From contig JASBSE010000033.1 in assembly GCA_030149115.1 (NCBI GenBank), positions 1-15,512 on the forward strand: a stretch of DNA of 15,512 nt, read 5' to 3'. The stretch comes from Winogradskyella sp. (GTDB lineage: Bacteria; Bacteroidota; Bacteroidia; Flavobacteriales; Flavobacteriaceae). Under the pieces are notes generated by a model. The model had not been told where the DNA came from, did no database searches, and saw nothing but the letters and a program-made list of their open reading frames with translations. The position numbers and the translations under genes were made by a program. This document shows positions 1 through 8,600 of this stretch, piece after piece; the stretch's first letter is position 1, and every line of letters begins with the position of its first letter.

Positions 1-3000
1 GTCATAGTGCCTTCTTCTGTAGTAAATCTTATTTGATATACTGAGCCTTCCAAAGAACTTATGTCTATCTTGTTATTTACTAAATTTCCTTTAGCAACTA
101 AATGACCAAGTGTATTATAAATTTCATAACTAACTTCTTTATAGTCTGTTAAAACATTTAAACTATTTCCTTTAACAGGATTTGGATATAGTCTAAATTC
201 CTTAACATGATCTGTTGTAGCGGTAACATCTTCTCTAGTAGTTCCTGCTGTTGTTAAACTAATATTATCAATAGCTATATCAGCTTGCCAAGTACTACCA
301 ACAAATCGATTAAAACGCAGTTGCACACTTGTGCCAATATAAGCAGACAAGCTTACACTTGCTGACTGCCAAGAATTACCCAAGTTTCCTGAACTAGTCC
401 AAATACTAGCCCATGTTGCCCCATTGTCTTCACTAATTTCTAGATCTAAGGTACCCATATCTGCTGCACCATATTGATGATAATTGAAGTTAAATGTCGC
501 AGATGCGGCAGAACTCAAGTCAAAACAAGGCGAATTTAAAATCGCTCTTCTACTTGGATAGTTTGGGCTCGATGCTTCTACATAAACATAATAAGTTCCA
601 TCAGCCGCACTCGAAGGACCTGTGTTGCTTGATGGTGTCCCATTAGCATCAATAGTCCAATCTATATCATCTGCACTTGATTGAGACCAAGCTCCAAGGG
701 TGTTTTCAAAACTTTCTGAATATGGGAAAGATGAAATTCCTCCTAAACAGCCATTATTAGCAGCTCCTTCAGTTAAACTTACTGAGTCTATAGCAATATC
801 GGCTTGCCAAGTACTACCAACAAATCGATTAAATCTTAATTGAACAGAGCCACCTACATAACTATCTAAATTAATATTAACACTTAACCATTGATTACCT
901 TGATTGCCTGATTGACTCCAAATACTTGTCCAAGTTGCACCATCATCATCACTAATCTCTAAATCGATTGTTCCCATATCTGTTGCACCATACATATGAT
1001 ACATAAAACCAAAGTTTGCTTCTGAAAGTCCGCTTAAATCAAAACAAGGCGAGTTTAAAATAGCTCTTCTGCTAGGATAGTTTGGACTAGATGCTTCCAC
1101 ATAAACATAATAGCTTCCACTAAAAGCACTTGATGGTCCTGTATTACTTGAAGGTGTTCCGTTAGCATCAACAGTCCAGTCTATATCATCAGCATTTGAT
1201 TGCGTCCATGCTCCTAGAGTGTTTTCAAAACTTTCTGAATAAGGGAAAGAAGAAATTCCACCAGAACATCCTGTAGAAACTTCTGAAACAGTAATAGTTC
1301 TTGTAACTTCTACTGCGGCATTTCCTGCAGCATCACTTACATTATAGGTTACAACATAAGTTCCCGTACTATTTGTATCAACCACATCTCCTCCAATTAT
1401 AATATTTGCTGTAATGTCTCCATCTATATTGTCGGTCGCAGTTGCTCCTTGCTCTGTGTAAATATCACCAACGGTTAAATTAATTGATGAAGCTCCTATT
1501 AAAGTTATAACAGGTAGTGTTGTATCAGGATTTACAGTGACTGTTCTAATAACCTCTGTTGCAGAATTTCCAGCGGCATCACTTACATTATAAGTAATAA
1601 TATAGGTTCCCGCTATACCTGTATTTACAGCATCTCCTCCAATAACAATATTTGCAGAAATATCACCGTCTACATTATCGGTTGCTGTTGCTCCAAGTTC
1701 AGTGTATGTTTCTCCTACATTCAAACTAACTGATGATGAACCAATCAATGTAATTACAGGTGCCGTAGTATCAGGATTAACCGTAATTGTTCTAATAACT
1801 TCTGTTGCAGAATTTCCAGCGGCATCACTTACATTATAAGTTATGACGTAAGTTCCTACAGTATTGGTATCTACAGTATCGCCACCAATTACAATATTAG
1901 ATGTAATATCTCCATCCACATTATCAGTTGCAGTTGCTCCTAGTTCTGTATATGCTTCTCCCACGTTCAAGCTAACTGACGAAGCACCGTGTAACGTGAT
2001 GACTGGTGGTACAGTATCTGGCCCTGAAGCAGTTAAAGAAACATCATCAATAGCTATATCTGCCTGCCATGTACTTCCAACAAATCTATTAAAACGCAAT
2101 TGAATTCCTTTCCCTGTGTAAGCATCTAAATTAACTGAAGCACTTAACCATTGATTTCCTTGATTTCCTGATTGACTCCAAATACTTGTCCAGGTTGCTC
2201 CATCATCCTCACTAATTTCGAGATCAATTGTTCCCATGTCTGCAGCACCAAACATATGATACATAAAGTCGAAAGAAGCAGATGACACACCGTTAAGATC
2301 AAAACAAGGTGAGTTAAGAATTGCTCTTCTACTTGGGTAGTTAGGGCTTGAAGCTTCAACATATACATAGTAGTTTCCATCTGCTGCACTTGATGGTCCT
2401 GTATTACTAGATGGCGTTCCATTGGCATCTACCGTCCAATCTATGTCATCAGAACTAGATTGTGTCCAATCTCCAAGGGTGTTTTCAAAACTCTCTGAAT
2501 ATGGGAATGTTGAAATTCCTCCTGAACACCCATTTGATGGTTCAACTACTGTAACTGTTCTTGTTACTTCAGCTGCATTGTTTCCAGCGGCATCACTAAC
2601 ATTATAGGTTATTACATAAGTACCAAGTACCGAAGTATTCACAGTATCACCACCTATTACAATATTTGCAGAGATATCACCATCAATATTGTCGGTAGCG
2701 GTTGCTCCAAGCTCGGTATACGTTCCACCTTGTGTTACATTTACAGTTGAAGCACCGTTTAAAATAATAACTGGTGGTGTTGTATCTGGTCCTGATCCTT
2801 CAATAATTACCGTATAATCTTCCACTTCGCCATAAGTAAATGTTTCACATGCTGTAGGAATACCATTGTATTTCATAGAAACACGCATACGAGTAGAATT
2901 TTCTACAGCACTTGATGGTATTGTAAAGCTTCCTGATACAGGTGTTGCTGTTGTAGCTGCCTGTGTCCAAACTTGTTCTCCAGCATCACTAAAATCACCA

Positions 3001-5429
3001 TCTCTATTGTAATCGATCCAAACGGAATACCCTTCGCTATAAACAGTTCCTGTCCATGTTGGAGTAATGGTAATAGTATATTGAGCATCTTTAGTTAATG
3101 TGGTAGAAATTCCTGTAAAATCCGAATAAAATTGAGCCCCAGAAGGATTGTCAATAGTATTCAATTGTACTCTTCCTATATATTCATCATTCACATTTGT
3201 ACTGGCAGAAGAACAATAATTGAGTTGAACATCCGTAGTTGTAAAATTAATAATAGTACTAAAAGCAGACGTAGACGTATCTGGACATTCACTTCTTACT
3301 TGTGCTTCGTATTGCGTTAATGGACTTAAACCTGTTAGATTAGTGGAAATACCATTAATATTCAAAGTAGTCCATGTGCTCGTTCCAACTTGTCTGTATT
3401 GCAAATCGTAGGATGCTCCAGGTACTGCATTCCAACTTAAAGTTGCAGAATTAGAACCAATGTTTGAAGCTGCTAATCCTGTTGGTACTGTCGCGTTACA
3501 AACCACCTGACCAGCTATAGTAAAATTAGTATTAGAAATATCGAAGAAAATATGATTAGATCCTCTAACCATTATTCTATTTTGGTTCCCTTGATTATTC
3601 GGGACAACTATATCATGTGAACCATCATTTGTAACACCTGAAGCTAAAGTTATTGGATATGTATCCCCTCCATCAGTAGATAAAAAGATGTCTACGCTTG
3701 CAGCATTGACGCCATTACCTGTGGTACCAGCCACATTCCAAGTTACGGTTTGGGTCGTTCCCGCATTCCAAGTGACATTAGTATTTGGTGAATTTACCAC
3801 AAAAGGGCCTGCAGTGCTATTTACAGAGACAACCATGTCATCACTATTATTGGTTCCTCCACCTGCAACATTATCTCTAACTGTTAATCTGAAATTTAAT
3901 GTTCTTGCCACATTAGGTACTGCTTCCCATTGCCAGGATGTTGCGCCAGACTTAATGGTTTCTAACCTTGGGAAATAACGGTTTGGATTCGTTGTTGGTT
4001 CAAAAGACCTAAATGCCACTCCAGAGGTTCCTGTTGTACTCGGATAAGTAGATGAAGCATTGTTTTCATCGTATTGTTCCCAACAATAGGTTAAGACATC
4101 TCCAGCGTTAGCATCAGTTGCTGAACCCTCTAAGACAAAAGGTGTACCTCTAGGAATAGTGTAGTTAGAACCTGCATTTACCACTGGTACAGAATTACCT
4201 GTATTTGTATTGGTTTGGCAACTTGTGGTATTAATATAATTAGTTACCTGTTCTATCGATACCGCATGAAAATACGGATCACTATTACTTTGTACATCTG
4301 TTGCGCCAGTAATACCTGCATAGCCCATTATGGTTGAACCACTACCAGGTTCCATTTGAGCATTTGTGCCTTCGTTGCCGCCAAATGTCCATGTATGATT
4401 AGCTCCAAATTGATGGCCTAACTCATGTGCTACATAATCTACATCAAAAGGATCTCCTTCCGGAACTGTATGTGATGTCCATCCACTTCCTTTCTGTCCG
4501 TTAACGCAAACACAGCCTATGCAACCAGCGTTTCCATTGTTTTGAAGGTTTGCAAATAAATGACCAACATCATAATTAGCTTCTCCAATAACACTTGTTA
4601 AAGTATTTTGTAATTGAGAATTGTAGTTTGAAGTTGTATTACCATAAGGATCAGTAGAAGTGTTTGTATAGATAACATCATCTGTATTGGCAATTAATAC
4701 CATTGTTACATTAAAGTCTACCTCATAAATCCCATTAACCCGTGTCATTGTAGTATTAATAGCTGCAAGGGCTTGGGCTTTTGTACCACCATGATATTGG
4801 GTATATTCACCAGTGGCTGATACTGCTAAACGATAGGTTCTTAAAATAGAATCATCGGCATTCTTCATTGTGATATCCGATGAAACTCTACGTTTAATCC
4901 GTTCGGATACCTCACACTCAAAATCATCATTATAATTTATGCGATTTTCTCTATTAAAAATAACATAAGTATCCCCATTTTTCTCTAAAGGTTCAATAAA
5001 AGTATTTCCATTAGCAGATAAAATCATTCCGTTAAATCCTTCTGGTGAAATACTGAATCTTAAAATTGATGAAGCATCATCAACTCCCTGACCTATATAA
5101 GATCTAATTTCAGGAAAACGCTCTTGTAAATCTGGATGCATTACAGATGCTTCCTTTATTCTAAAGCGCTCCATTTTACCTTCTGAATTCGGAAAAGACA
5201 GAATTGTGTTTGAGGTAACCGAAAACTGATTTCGTTGGGCAACTCCATTTAAGGCTTGTCTAAGTGCCTGTGTATTCAAACTAAATGTTTGAAATTCTTT
5301 TAAAGTTTGATGGCTTTCTTTTAAAACTCTACTAGGATTAGAAGTTTGCTTTTGCCAAAAGACTTTGTTTTGAGACCATAGCATGGTCGTTCCCATCATT
5401 GTGATGAGCAACAATAATTTAATTTTCAT
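1..5429 (-). CDS. Giant T9SS-secreted M12B/reprolysin-like metalloprotease with DUF5011 and MAM repeats (3' end cut by window)
   Basis: Predicted secreted zinc endopeptidase. I read 1809 codons from the ATG at 5429-5427 with no in-frame stop; the frame is still open at the edge. Domains in order (approximate residues): signal peptide 1-19 (MKIKLLLL start, cleavage near WSQ); propeptide to about 195; metzincin domain to about 405, with HELGHQFGANH at 335-345 (three zinc-binding His, catalytic Glu336) and a downstream Met-turn TIMGYAG; PKD/Ig-like region; FN3 about 649-732; GEVEDY domain 738-872; DUF5011 Ig-like 879-964; MAM 967-1132; three DUF5011 repeats 1135-1382; MAM 1387-1552; MAM 1558-1727; T9SS type A sorting domain from about 1738 (LYPNPV near 1744), ending SVYQIRFTTEEGTMT at the edge, so probably fewer than 10 residues are missing. 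It is a paralogue of the gene just upstream, but a terminator between them suggests its own promoter in 5430-5590. No convincing promoter match was found; a TAATTTG about 41 nt before the ATG is only a weak candidate. The substrate cannot be told. Confidence 0.93.
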   Translation of the reverse strand, partial: MKIKLLLLITMMGTTMLWSQNKVFWQKQTSNPSRVLKESHQTLKEFQTFSLNTQALRQALNGVAQRNQFSVTSNTILSFPNSEGKMERFRIKEASVMHPDLQERFPEIRSYIGQGVDDASSILRFSISPEGFNGMILSANGNTFIEPLEKNGDTYVIFNRENRINYNDDFECEVSERIKRRVSSDITMKNADDSILRTYRLAVSATGEYTQYHGGTKAQALAAINTTMTRVNGIYEVDFNVTMVLIANTDDVIYTNTSTDPYGNTTSNYNSQLQNTLTSVIGEANYDVGHLFANLQNNGNAGCIGCVCVNGQKGSGWTSHTVPEGDPFDVDYVAHELGHQFGANHTWTFGGNEGTNAQMEPGSGSTIMGYAGITGATDVQSNSDPYFHAVSIEQVTNYINTTSCQTNTNTGNSVPVVNAGSNYTIPRGTPFVLEGSATDANAGDVLTYCWEQYDENNASSTYPSTTGTSGVAFRSFEPTTNPNRYFPRLETIKSGATSWQWEAVPNVARTLNFRLTVRDNVAGGGTNNSDDMVVSVNSTAGPFVVNSPNTNVTWNAGTTQTVTWNVAGTTGNGVNAASVDIFLSTDGGDTYPITLASGVTNDGSHDIVVPNNQGNQNRIMVRGSNHIFFDISNTNFTIAGQVVCNATVPTGLAASNIGSNSATLSWNAVPGASYDLQYRQVGTSTWTTLNINGISTNLTGLSPLTQYEAQVRSECPDTSTSAFSTIINFTTTDVQLNYCSSASTNVNDEYIGRVQLNTIDNPSGAQFYSDFTGISTTLTKDAQYTITITPTWTGTVYSEGYSVWIDYNRDGDFSDAGEQVWTQAATTATPVSGSFTIPSSAVENSTRMRVSMKYNGIPTACETFTYGEVEDYTVIIEGSGPDTTPPVIILNGASTVNVTQGGTYTELGATATDNIDGDISANIVIGGDTVNTSVLGTYVITYNVSDAAGNNAAEVTRTVTVVEPSNGCSGGISTFPYSESFENTLGDWTQSSSDDIDWTVDANGTPSSNTGPSSAADGNYYVYVEASSPNYPSRRAILNSPCFDLNGVSSASFDFMYHMFGAADMGTIDLEISEDDGATWTSIWSQSGNQGNQWLSASVNLDAYTGKGIQLRFNRFVGSTWQADIAIDDVSLTASGPDTVPPVITLHGASSVSLNVGEAYTELGATATDNVDGDITSNIVIGGDTVDTNTVGTYVITYNVSDAAGNSATEVIRTITVNPDTTAPVITLIGSSSVSLNVGETYTELGATATDNVDGDISANIVIGGDAVNTGIAGTYIITYNVSDAAGNSATEVIRTVTVNPDTTLPVITLIGASSINLTVGDIYTEQGATATDNIDGDITANIIIGGDVVDTNSTGTYVVTYNVSDAAGNAAVEVTRTITVSEVSTGCSGGISSFPYSESFENTLGAWTQSNADDIDWTVDANGTPSSNTGPSSAFSGSYYVYVEASSPNYPSRRAILNSPCFDLSGLSEANFGFMYHMYGATDMGTIDLEISDDDGATWTSIWSQSGNQGNQWLSVNINLDSYVGGSVQLRFNRFVGSTWQADIAIDSVSLTEGAANNGCLGGISSFPYSESFENTLGAWSQSSADDIDWTIDANGTPSSNTGPSSAADGTYYVYVEASSPNYPSRRAILNSPCFDLSSAASATFNFNYHQYGAADMGTLDLEISEDNGATWASIWTSSGNLGNSWQSASVSLSAYIGTSVQLRFNRFVGSTWQADIAIDNISLTTAGTTREDVTATTDHVKEFRLYPNPVKGNSLNVLTDYKEVSYEIYNTLGHLVAKGNLVNNKIDISSLEGSVYQIRFTTEEGTM
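240..1275 (-). repeat. Two adjacent MAM-domain coding repeats, period 519 bp
   Basis: Two consecutive MAM units inside the first protease gene are direct DNA repeats. The same stretch (gcttgccaagtactacca and beyond) starts at 283 and again at 802, exactly 519 bp or 173 codons apart, so the repeat is in frame. Protein landmarks shared by both units are FPYSESFENTLGAW, DANGTPSSNTGPSSA, YPSRRAILNSPCFDLS, MGT-DLEIS and RFNRFVGSTWQADIAID. A third, more diverged copy lies at about 2035-2530, separated from these by DUF5011 repeats. MAM domains are adhesive beta-sandwich modules of extracellular proteins. Confidence 0.85.
1285..2025 (-). repeat. Array of three DUF5011 Ig-like repeats, period about 246 bp
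   Basis: Three in-frame units of about 82 codons share the pattern DTT-PVITL, YTE-GATATDN-DGDI, NIVIGGD, GTY-ITYNVSDAAGN and EV-RT-TV. The junctions at about 1528 and 1774 carry nearly the same DNA, and the distance between them is 246 bp (82 codons). A fourth unit stands alone at about 2537-2793, between the GEVEDY domain and the first MAM domain. DUF5011 units are Ig-like beta-sandwiches used as spacers in secreted proteins. Repeated in-frame DNA like this can expand or contract by recombination. Confidence 0.82.
3240..5429 (-). repeat. Paralogous block, copy 1 (shared protease N-terminal 2.2 kb)
   Basis: This is the 5' part of the first protease gene, covering signal peptide through FN3. 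It aligns along its whole length with 8209-10390. A perfectly identical 53-bp run lies at 4744-4796 and 9708-9760. The offset there (4964) is 3 bp more than at the start codons (4961), so one codon of indel separates the copies up to that point. The blocks are directly oriented, as expected from tandem duplication followed by divergence. Confidence 0.88.
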
Positions 5430-5590
5430 AATGTAGAAAAAATGGATTAATTAATAGCTTTCTTTGCCTCAAATTAGTGATTTTAAAAACTACTGTATTC
5501 TGATTTATAGATTTTTAAGTCCCAAATCATAAAATGTGTGGAAAAACCGTAACCGAAAGTAAGAATACATTTACTTAATCATTTTAAACA

Positions 5591-5621
5591 AAAAAACTCA
5601 GGTAATTAGCCTGAGTTTTTT
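5591..5621 (-). terminator. Rho-independent terminator after the upstream protease gene
   Basis: A perfect 12-bp inverted repeat: aaaaaactcagg at 5591-5602, a 7-nt loop, then cctgagtttttt at 5610-5621. Read on the minus strand it is a hairpin with a T-rich 3' arm, starting 17 nt after the stop codon of the 5639-10390 gene. The A/T arms make it able to work in both directions. It should separate transcription of the two protease genes. Confidence 0.85.
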
Positions 5622-5638
5622 ATTTATTTTTTGAGATA

Positions 5639-8600
5639 TTATCTTATAATAAGTTTCTTCGAAACTACACTATTTGTGTTTTTAAGTTGTGCTAAGTATA
5701 CTCCCTTGGTAAATTGAGATGTATCTATCGTATTTGTTAGCGTTCCTTGTTCTAAATCTTTCTTAAGCACTTCTCTTCCACGTATGTCATACAATATAAA
5801 TTCAGTAGCCTCTATAATTTGACCCTTGACTATTATACGCTTAGGATCATCTAAACTTAATACTTGGATCATATCTAGTCCTGTTTCGTCAATACTTAAG
5901 GTTCCTTGGTTAAATCTTAAGTAAAAACGACCTACACCTTGTAAGTCTGATACTGGAGTAAAGATATAATCTGTATCATTTAAAAGTGTAAATGTATTGT
6001 TCTGACTATCTTCTAAATAGATATCAATATCGCTTGGCAATATATTTTCAGATAGGCTTATGGTCAATTGCTGTCCTGCTGCAGCATTTATACCTAAAGG
6101 AATAATGGCATTATTAGAAATATCTAAATCTGAAATAGCCTGAATAGCCATATCTGTGCCATCATTTCCTTCAACTAATTGCGAATAAATACTAAAACTT
6201 GGTGCTATACTTCCAAAGGTTCTGGCGTCATAACCTGGATCTAAACCTAATGATGCGTTATCCGACACATAGAACTCAGAATGATAAACATCATAACCAT
6301 TGGTAAGATTTAATTTAAAGTAAGAAATATTATTGTTTCTACCCGCAATAAAATCATCCGAGTTACCTATTGTTCTCATAGCTGGTGTGAAACTAATGTT
6401 TCCACCACCTGCAACAGAAGCTACTAAAAAGCCCTGTCCTGGTGTTATAATAGCATTAGGGTTTAGATCTGAATACGCTTGATTCCAAATGGTCCAACCG
6501 TTAGAGGCATTTCCGTCATAACCATATATACCTACACTTGGTGATGCTAATTGTGAGCTATTAGCCGCTAAGAAATCTGCTAAAGTGATGTATGAAGGGT
6601 ATGGGTTACCAACTAGATTCCATTCGGGATATGTTGGTCCAGAAACAACAACTGGTACATTAATATTTCCTGTATTTACTGTACCAACAAATTCAAATGT
6701 AGAATTATCAGTAGATGCAGCTCTATATCCTGTACCAGCATCTAACGTTGCGGTTACAGTATTAGAATACAACTGATAGGTATTTGTCGTTTTATCAAAT
6801 GGGCCAAATAAATATTGTGTTCCTCCTCCATTACTAACAATATTACTATTGTTACCAGCAAACACATTAAATACTTGGCCAGAAACTGGAGGAGCAATTA
6901 AATCATTTGCGTCTTCTTCACCAACAGCTGCGGTGTTGTTTGTATGTCTAAAGTATCTTACATTACCTGTAACTGTTCCATTTGGTATTAAACTTGAATA
7001 ATTGTTTGATACTGAGTTTAAAGTTAAGGTACCGTTGCTCACAATATTCCCATTTACAATTATAGAACCCGTTGCATCAACTATTGCTTCTGCACCTAAG
7101 TTTATAGTAATATCGTTTAGTTCTACATCAGTTGCTATAGTGGCTGTGCCATCTAAAACAAGTGCATCCTCAGTCCCTGTAGTATTATCAGGTGCATAAG
7201 GTGTCCATACAGATTCATTATATAGCAATCCATTAAATAAATGCAAAGTATAGTCTTCTACCTCCCCATATTGAAAGGTTTCACAAGATTCTGGTACATC
7301 ATTAAACATCATTGAAACTCTCATAACAGCTTCACCATTAACAATGCTAGATGGGATTGTAAAACTACCACCAACTGAAGCACCACCTGTAATTGGAGCT
7401 TGAGTGAATACCTGTTCTCCTGCATCCGTAAAATCACCGTTTAGATTATAATCTATCCAAACCGAATATCCGACCGCATTTGTAGTAGCCACATTATATT
7501 CTGGTGTTATCGTAATATTATATGTAGTGCTTTTTGATACAGTGGTTGAAACATTAGTAAAATCAGTATAGAACTGAGCGGTAGAACTATTATCAATAGT
7601 ATTTAATTCTACTCTTGCAATACCTAAATATAGATTAGGGTCTGTAGAAGAAGAAGCACAATTAATAGGTGAACCTATTTTAAATTGGTCTATGGCTATG
7701 TCACTGGCAAATCCACCTCCTGTTGTACCAGTAAATCTGAATCTAACTGTTTGTTCATCATATGAACTTAAATCGAAATTAAAAAAGTTCCATTGATCTC
7801 CTTGATCTCCACTTTGTGTAAATAAGGTTATCCAGTTAGAGCCATCATCATTAGTAATCTCAAGCGTTAAACTACCTGTATTTGCACCATACATGTGATT
7901 ATAGAACGACAGATAAGGGTTGCTCGCTGTACTCAAATTAAAACAAGGGCTTTCTAATATAGCTGTAGCATTAGCTCCTATTTCACCAGGTGTTCCGTTT
8001 GTAGAGGCTTCAATATAAAGGTAATTACCACCGCCTGTAATATCATTTGTAGGGCCTGTTCCGCTACCATTGGAAGGTGTTGGTCCACTATAAACAATCC
8101 AATCTCCATCATCTCCGCTAGCTTGAGTCCAATCACCTAATCCAGAGTCATAAGTTTCTACATAAGGAAAAGCATTTATCAGAGTTCCTGTACAAGGAGG
8201 TGTGGTATTAGTAGAAAACAATAAAGTACTTGAGTATGCTGAAGATGAAGCTCCACATGTGCTTCTCACTTCTACTTCATAGTCTGTGGTAGCCGATAAG
8301 CCAGTTATCACATATGAGTTTGTTGTAACTCCATTAATCTCAGTATAAGGCGTCGTTCCTACTTCTCTATATCTAATATCGAATGTTGCACCGACATTAG
8401 CATCCCATGATATTGTAGCTGTACTTGAGCTTATATTTGAAGCAGATAAGCCTGTAGGGATAATTAAATTACAAGGTGCTATTATAAAATTTGAATCAGA
8501 AATATCAAAGAATATGTGATTTGAGCCTCTAACCATTATTCTATTTTGGTTTCCCTGATTATTAGGAACAACTATATCATGAGAGCCATCATTTGCAACA

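Noticed and set aside
1285..2793. Regular repeats as a CRISPR array
   Set aside because: The period is about 246 bp, the repeats are coding and in frame, and they have no short palindromic repeat with unique spacers. They are DUF5011 domains.
3688..3978. Plus-strand ORF of 96 codons, with a similar one at 8625-8942
   Set aside because: They lie antisense to the same segment of the two protease genes and resemble each other only because the sense genes are paralogous. The sense frame has clear domains; the antisense products have none.
1..5429. Broken gene or frameshift in the first protease, since no stop-bounded frame is visible
   Set aside because: I checked the frame in triplets over most of its length, and it is open from the ATG to the window edge. 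It lacks a stop only because the window ends.
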